Of a stretch of 64,000 nucleotides of DNA, positions 29,052 through 38,000 are shown piece after piece. How positions within the stretch are numbered: the first letter of the stretch is position 1; every line of letters begins with the position of its first letter. The notes below the pieces were generated by a model. It was not told the DNA's origin. It ran no database searches and was given only the letters and a program-made list of their open reading frames with translations. The translations under genes and the position numbers were made by a program. Source of the DNA: Rhodoferax sp. (GTDB lineage Bacteria; Pseudomonadota; Gammaproteobacteria; Burkholderiales; Burkholderiaceae_C); assembly GCF_018780565.1 (NCBI RefSeq), contig NZ_JADMJN010000012.1, positions 62,001-126,000 of the forward strand. The letters run 5' to 3'.

Positions 29052-32000
29052 CCGTCAGGTTGGAATGCAGTGTCTGCGTTGCCGTCCCGAAGTTGGCATC
29101 CGACAGCACGCTGTTCGCGGCCACCATGCCCACGCCGCCCAGTCCCGTCGTCTGGCCATACAGATACGCCAAATCGCCACCCAGCGCGACCGAATCGCTG
29201 CCACTCAGATGCGCGTTCAACAAGGACCCCATCACCGCCCAGGCACCACCTGTGCGCAAGCTATAGGTTGCAGCATAGGCCACATCAAAATCTGCAACGA
29301 TACGGGAGGCATCAAACTGTTCAACTTTGTTGTCCCGCAACACATCAATGCTGCCAGGGGCATAGACACCCGATGGCTCATTGAGCATCTGCATCGCCAG
29401 GGCCGGCCGCAGACTTGCACTCACCCCGTAGTAGTTCACCACGCGCAGACTGTCGGTCGACGTCGAGTTAAACAACATGTAGAGGTCGCTGCCACTGCGC
29501 TTGAACTTGATGTCTTCGTAACGGATGCCACCGCCCAAGCTGACCGTGATCTCTTGCGTGCCTTGGGTATACAGCACATCAGCGCCGTCGCCCTTGTTGA
29601 AGGCCACCACCGTCGTCGAGTCTGATGAAGAATAGAGTCTGTCGCTTCCCTTGCCCCCCGCCAATAGACCCCGATCCCATCCCACGCGCAATGTGTCGCC
29701 TCCAGAGCCACCGAAAAGGGCGTCAACTCCAGCACCCCCCTCCAGAGTGTCCGCGCCATCTTGACCCTCGAGAATATCGTTGCCGGCCCCACCGTAAAGA
29801 CTGTCATTCCCACTGCTGGCGCTCAGAAGGTCGTTACCCTCCTTCCCATCAAGCACATTCGAACCCGTGTTGCCTACGATCCAATTGTCCAGCGCATTGC
29901 CCACGCCATTGATGTCGTAACATCCCGTGAGTTGCAAGGCTTCCACATTTTGCGACAGCGTGTAACTGACAGATGCGTTGACCTTGTCATAGCCCTGGTT
30001 CAGGTACTCCGTCACCACATCACCAGCATCACATCCACTGGCGCCCTGATCCACGTAGTAAACGTCATCGCCGTCACCACCGATCATGGTGTCAGAACCT
30101 TGTCGACCATCCAGAGAATCGTCACAGGCGGTACCAACCAGGCGATCGTCATAGCACCCTCCGACCAAGGTCAAGCCAACGCAACTGGTAACGGAAATTT
30201 GGAACACATCACTGGCCGATGCACCAAACCGGTCTATGGCCGTGATCCGCAAGGCCATGCTTTGACCGGCAACTTCCACTGGCGGCGTGCCGCTGATCAC
30301 CAAACCATTGGGGTTGAAACTCAACCACGAAGGCAAGGCCTGTCCATTGTCGAGTGCCAAGGTGTAGCCAAGTACATCGTTGCGATCCACATCGGTGAAC
30401 GTGTTGTCGGGCAGGTCCAGGGTGAACACCGTCTTGGCGCGAACGCTCAGATCAGCCACAGCCTGCTGCAGCACAGGCGCGTCGTTGGTGCCGGCAATCG
30501 AAATTACCAGATCCGCCTGGGCGCTGAGTGCGCCCGCACCAAGCCCGTCCGTCACCGTGTAGCGGAATGTGTCGGCGACCTGCTCACCTTGTCCCAAACT
30601 CTGAACCGCAAGGGTCGCATTGTTCAGTGTGTAGGTGTAGCTGCCATCGGCCAGCAGCACCAAACTGCCATATTGACCCTGGAAGGTACCGGCATTGGCC
30701 ACAGACAGGCTGTCAGTGGCATCAGGATCGGAATCGTTCAACAAGACGTTGCCCGTAGATTGCAGCACGCCATCCTCTGCGACGGCGCCAGCGTCAGCAC
30801 GCGCCACGGGGCCATCGTTTTCGCCAGTGATGTTGATGAGCACATTGGCGCTGGCGTTGGCAATGCCGTCGCTGACGGTGTAGGCAAACGACTCGGTCAC
30901 TACTTGGCCCATCGCAAGCGCTTGCACGCTGGCGGCGTTTGCCAGGGTGTAGGTGTAGCTGCCATCGGCCAACAAATTGAGTTGGCCGTATTGCCCTGTG
31001 TAACTGCCCGGCGTCGTCACGACCAGCACCGTGTTGGCATCGACATCCGTGTCATTGCCCAGCACAGAGCCGACCACGCTAGGCTGGGTGTCTTCGAACA
31101 CGGCCGATAAATCGTTCAGTGCAACAGGCCCATCGTTCGTCCCCGTGATGCCAATCGCGAGCTGGCTGGTGGCAGTCGCGACACCGTCGCTAGTGAGCAC
31201 ATTGAATGCATCCACTACCCGCTCGCCCTGATGCAGGGATTGCACCGCGTTACTCGCGTTGTTCAAGGTGTAGACGTAGGAGCCGTCTTGCTGCATCGCC
31301 AGTTGGCCATACACTCCTTGGAAGGTGCCAAAGTTCGTCACCGACAACGCATCTCCATCGACGTCGGTGTCGTTGGCCAAGGCGTTACCTGCAATTTGCA
31401 CAATGCCGTCTTCAACCACTTCGCCACTGTCAGCACGCGCCACCGGGCCATCGTTTTCGCCAGTGATGTTGATGAGCACATTGGCGCTGGCGTTGGCAAT
31501 ACCGTCGCTGACGGTGTAGGCAAACGACTCGGTCACTACTTGGCCCATCGCCAGCGCCTGCAAGTTGGCGGCGTTTGCCAGGGTGTAGGTGTAGCTGCCA
31601 TTGGCCAACAAATTGAGTTGGCCGTATTGACCCGTGTAACTACCCGGCGTCGTCACGACCAGCACTGTGTTGGCATCGACATCCGTGTCATTGCCCAGCA
31701 CAGAGCCGACCACGCTCGGCTGGGTGTCTTCGAACACAGCCGATAGATCGTTCAGCGCAACAGGCCCATCGTTGGCGCCACTAACCTGTATCGTCAGACT
31801 CGACGTCACAGTGTTCGCGCCATCGGTCGTGAGAATGCTGAACGCATCCAATCGACTTTCACCCGAACCCAGACTTTGCACTGCCAGGCTGTCGTTGTTG
31901 AGCAGATAAACGTAGGCACCGTTGGACTGAAGTTCCAACTGTCCATAAATGCCTTGGATCGTTCCTGTGTTCTGCACCGACAACGCATCGCCGTCGACGT

Positions 32001-35000
32001 CCGTCGCCTGCCCCAGCACGTTTCCAACAACCTGAACCACACCATCTTCGCTCGCCTGCGCCGATTCAGCCACGACGACCGGGGCGTCATTGGTGCCTGT
32101 GACTGTGACCACCAATTGGGAATTGACCTGCTCGGTACCGTCAGTAGCAGTGTAGACAAAGGTATCGACAACCTGCGCACCAGCCTTGAGGTTCTGAATC
32201 TCAGCACTGTCGTTGTTCAGCGCATATTGGTAGGAGCCGTCCCGCGCCAGCGTCAAGGTACCCCACACGCCGACGAAGACGCCAGTAGTGTCCACTTGCA
32301 AAGTGTCAGTCGCATCTGCATCCGTGTCATTGGCCAGTACATTGCCGCTCGCAGTGAGCGTCGTATCTTCTGCCACATCCGCCGTGTCAGATGCCAATAC
32401 CGGGACTGTGTTGCGAGTGGCAATATCCATCTTGAAGGTTTGACTCATCGCCATACCGCTGGAATCCCGCGCGAATACGGCAACGTCATATAAGCCTTGC
32501 GCACCTGTCGGAGGCACACCACTGAAGGTATGGGTGACAGGGTCGAATTGCAGCCAATCCGGCAATGGTTCACCATTCGGCTGTGCAACGCTCCACTCCA
32601 ACGCATCGCCATCAGGGTCCAAGAAAGCATTCTCTGGCAATTCAAAGGTCAACCAATCTCCAACGCGACCGGATTGATCGTCCAGTGCCAGGGCAGCATC
32701 CGGCGCACGGTTGATGAAGTCAGCAAATGCCAGCAATGTGCCATCGCTCAACTCGAAGTTACCAATCGCATGGGTAGGAGCATTCACTCCGTCTGTCGAT
32801 GCGACAAGGATGGAGTCACCAAATACACCGTAAGTCACTCTAAAGCCATTGCCTTCGCGCACCACCGCAATCGTGTCCGCAGAAATGCCTTCTCCAAAAG
32901 AGATAGTGTTGCTATCGGACGCATCAACGATGCTGTCCTGACCATCGCCCAGGTTGAAAACGTAATTGTCTTGGCCCGCACCGCCAGCGAGCAGATCGTC
33001 GCCAGTTCCACCGGTAAGCACATCGTCACCCGCTTCGGCGGACAGCTCGTCCTGACCCGCGTATCCGTAGAGTCGATCACTGTGGCTAGTGCCTTGCAAC
33101 ACGTCATCACCAAACTCATCGCCTTCCAGGACAAACACCTTGTCCAGCATCTCAGTCCACGTCAAAACCGTACCATCGTTAAACACAAAGTTTTCGATAC
33201 CGTGAACGCTGTTGTCAGGGTCATTGCGATCAAAGCCGGAAATTTGGACCTGGTTGTTTTCATCAAAAACGATCAGGAAGCGTCCATCCGCTGGATTGGC
33301 CACATTTTCAATGAATCGAATCTTTCGCTCGATATCTTGCGGCGCAATACCTGGCCCGAACTTCAGTACATTGCCACCCGTCGCGTCAGCTAGGTCATTG
33401 ATGCTGACAAACCCATCGCCCAACCGGTATTCATAGGAATCGTTACCTGAACCGCCTGCGAGGTCGTCACTGCCAGTGCTTGCCTCGATCACATCATCAC
33501 CGGCGCCACCAGAAATATCGTCGTAGATCGCTGTGCCGCGAAGCAAATCACTGCCAGCCGTTCCATTGATGACAAAGCCGCGCTCCATCAAATCATCGAA
33601 GGACCACACTTCGCCATTCAATCCAAATTGGAAGAACTCAATGGTGTGTTCGCCATAAGGGTTAAGACGGTCAAAGTTGGTCAACGTGACGGACGTATTT
33701 TCGTCCAGCTGCACCACCATTTGCCCTTCAGTGTTGAGGGTGAGGTAGACGCTATGTGGGTCCGTGACTTGCGAAAATACCAGCGTGTTTTCTTGGCCCA
33801 AATCGGACAGATCGGTAATGGTGTCGTGACCTGATTGAGCTTCAATAACGTAGGTGTCGGCACCAGCACCACCTCGCATAAGGTCATTGCCCTCCAGGCC
33901 GTAAATCCAGTCATTGTCAGAGGTACCCACGAGTCGGTCGGCTTGTGGCGTGCCTTCGATACCCCGGGGCCGGTCCATCAACTGAGCCATACTGAGTGTG
34001 CTGCCATCTGAAAAAATCAGATCGCGAATAGATGCATCGGCAAGATTCATGCCATCCCAGCCCTCCAGCGTCACCGAGCTGACACCGTACCGGATGATGG
34101 TCTTACCATCCACCGTGTCCAAATACACGTTATCGCCGGTGATGGACGCGTCATTGAACACAATGACGTTTGCGTCATTGCTGTTGTCCACGATCACATC
34201 GTCTCCGCTGTAGCTATCGACCACATAGGCGTCATTGCCCGCACCGCCGATCAGGCGGTCATTGCCACCCAGGCCTTCCAGCCGATCAGCACCGATGCCC
34301 CCCCGCAATTCATCACGCAGCATGGTCCCGCCCAACTCGCCACTGCCATCGTCCGCCTTCGTGAGCAAGACATTCGACTGATCGTTGAACAAGTCCGCCA
34401 GGAGAACCGACGCTCCATTTTGGAAGACGAACTGATCAATCGACCGATTGCGAGTCGGCAGATACTCATTAAAACCAGCCATCACCACGGTGTCGCCCGC
34501 TTGCCCATTGGCGCCACCCACTGTGACCAACAGATTGTCGCCATCTTGCGAGAAGGTCAAATCATCAAGACCGATTCCCTCACCAAATATCAATTGATTG
34601 AAGTCGTTATTGCCGCCATCGCCCCCGTATCCGCCATAACCTCCATAGCCGCCATAGCCTCCATCTCCGCCGATCGCGGTCATGGCGACGGCGAAGCCTC
34701 CATAGCCTCCATATCCACCGCTTCCGGTGTCGCCGTAGCCATCGCCGCCGGAGCCCATGCCATCTTCAATGTACAAATGACCGTTGCCGCGGGCGTATGT
34801 ATAGGTGTCGTCCCCGGCGCCCCCATAAGCTTTGTCATTGCCGGAGCCGGCATTGATCATATCGGCGCCGTCTCCTCCAATGAGCACATCGTTACCCGCA
34901 CCGCCCAGGATCGCATCATTGCCTCCCTGGCCCGCCAAGTAATCGTCGCCATTGCCGCCATCCAGCGTGTCATTCCCTTCATCACCCATCACCATATCGT

Positions 35001-38000
35001 TGCCGTCGCCGGCCTGGATGGCATCGTCATACGGCGTGCCGAACAGAATGTTATTGCCTGACAAATCGGCATTGACTGCGAGATTGACCATCCCAAGCAA
35101 GTTGCCTGTTTGAGCATAGGCAATCGCGGCCTGTCCGCCATAAACCTGAACCGGCCCCACAACCTCCATTGCAGGCACCTGTGCAAAAACCGCCTGCCCA
35201 GCGCTATTGGGCTGGACATCGAACGCCTCCGCACCCAGGTGTGCATCCAGCGCGGACAAGTCAAACACCCGGACGCGCCCAACGGGATCCACAAATTGCA
35301 GTTTGTCAATGGCGCGGTTGCCCGGCGTAGACAGATCGGCCTGGAACCAGGACGTACGAACTTCGTCATCCTCACTATTGACAAAATGAATGACCAGGTC
35401 ACCCTGTGCATTGATCAGGAACCGCAGGTCCTCGGGGGAAATGCCAACACCGAAACTCAGTACCGACTGGTGTGGCCCGCTACCGGAAATCGTGTCGACG
35501 CCATCGCCCATATTGAAGGCAATCGTGTTGGTCGCACCCCAGGTCGAGCCGTTGACGCTGTCATTGCCCAGACCGCCAGCCATCACGGCCCCCCCGCCAT
35601 TGGCCGACAGGCTATCGTTGCCGGAACCGCCGGCCAACAATGCAGCCCTGCCATCCGTGGAAATCGAATCGTCGTTCCCGCGGCCATCAAAAAATATGCG
35701 ATTACCGCTTCCGGCGTAAAGGTAGTCATCAGCCTGGCTTCCCGCCAATACCGCATCGTTCCCCGATACATAGGCATCGCCAACCGAGCCGCCATCCAGT
35801 CTGCTCATCAGATCCGCGTAGGACCAAGTTGTTCCATCTTCAAAACGCAGCACACTTTGTGCCTGCAGCGCAGACTCGAAGTCACTGCCATCAGGGATCT
35901 GCAACAGCAAGGCATCATTGCCACCAAGGCCGATGACCATTTGCCGCATGTACTCTGTACCGTTCCAAATCGCATTGCTGCCCATTTGAACTGTGATGTC
36001 TGACGGGTTGATGTTCTCACCCAGCACGAAAGTATCGCTGGCGCCCGGGGTCAGGGTCACCGTATCCAGTGCATCACGGCGATTGAACACGTAGGTATTG
36101 CTACCTTGGCCTCCTGCCAGATTGTCGCGACCAGAGCCGCCCACCAAGTAATCATCACCTGCGCCACCATTCAGGGTTTGCGAATCACCACCACCAAAAA
36201 GTCGGTCGTCACCAGCATCGCCATGCAAGGCGCCCAGTCCATACAAGGTGTCATTTCCGTCGCCGCCGTTCAAGGTGTCAGAGCCATCACCTCCATCCAG
36301 GAAGTCGTCGCCCGAACCACCCTGCAACTGATCGTTCCCCAATCCACCATACAAGCGGTCATTGTCGTCGCCGCCATCCAGCGTGTCGTCACCAGCGTTG
36401 CCAACCAATGTGTCTTCGCCACCAAAGCCGAAAATATTCGAAGCCTTGGCAGTGCCAATCAACAGGTCATCCCCAGTCGATCCGTAAACATCCTCCAGAC
36501 CCGTACTGGCGTCCAGGTTCAAGATTTGCTGGTACGACAGGCTTATACCGCCCACATCAAAAGTTTCCACTGCCTGATAAACGTGGTTTTTGATGGTGAT
36601 CTGATCTTGGGTGCCTGCAATGGCAATGACCAGATCATTTCCACTCTTGGAAACCTGCAGATCGGTGGCTACGATGCCGGCGCCAAATGCCAACCGATCG
36701 CTATTACCCCAGGAGTAACCTTCATCGATCGTGTCATGGCCATCGCCGAGATTGAAGACATACACCGTGTCTCCTCGGTCGCCCACAAGCAAGTCGTCCC
36801 CAGTGCCGCCCGCCAACACGGTCGTGCTGTAGCGGTAGATATCGCGAAGAGCGTCATTGCCATCAGTCCCTTGCGTGGCCAACTGCTGAATATCGTCCAG
36901 CGACCAGGAACTTCCATCAGAGAATTTAACCGCAGCGATATTCTGGATACCGTCGCCCCAGTAGCTCATCAAATTCTCGAAAGTGACTGAGTCAGCCGTG
37001 CCTTTGATGGAGAACACAATATGGGTGTCCACCCGGCGAACCAGCACATCGTCAGCCGTTACCCCCGGCTTGAAAGACAAAACGTTCTGTTCACCACGGT
37101 ACGAATTGACGACCTTGTCGTTCCCATCACCGCGGCCGAACAAATACGTGTTGGTACCGGACCCGCCTTGGAACGTGTCTCGACCACCACGCCCGTCAAA
37201 AGTTTCGTTCGCGTCAAATCCAACAAACGTCTCCGCGCTATCGTCACCGATCAAACATTGCGCCAAGATGTCCTCTGGCGCCCACTGGGTGCCGTCAGCA
37301 AACTTGATTGCCCGCAGGCTGAAATTTGTGTTCTGTGGGTCTGTCCCGTTGGTCCAGTAAAAATTCTTCACCGTCAGCGTATCGGGTGAATTCTTAATGC
37401 TGATGGTGAGTGTGCTGCCAACGCGAGACAACTTCACGTCGTCAGGCGCAACGCCTTCTTTCATTTCAACCGTGTTGTTGCCTTGGGGGTCAATTGGCTG
37501 ACCTTGGTAATAGCTGTTGTAGTAAGCCGCCCAAGACACATCGCGGTTGAGTACGTCCTGTCCATCGCCGCGACCGAAGCGAATGGTGTCGGTGCCCTCA
37601 CCGGCATCCAAAATGTCATTGCCCGCACCGCCATCCAGGGTGTCGTTCCCGTCACCACCACTCAGCGTGTCATTGCCGTCTCCGCCGCTCAGCGTGTCGT
37701 TGCCTTGCAGCCCTGACAAAACGTCATCGCCTGCGCCGCCACCCATGATGTTGTTGCGCGCGTCACCGGCAAAGGTGTCGTTCGCATCAGTGCCCAACCA
37801 TGCTGCATCTTTGATTTGATCAATCGTCCAGACCGTGGCATCTGCAAATTCAAAACGTTCAATGGCATTGGGGTTTAGCGGGCTGCCGCTGTACCACCAA
37901 TAGTCTAGAGCTGAGAAATAGTTCTTGATGGTCACCTGGTCTGTGGTGTCACGGATGCGCACGACCAAATCGTCACCACGCTGAGCAAGAATCAAATCCT

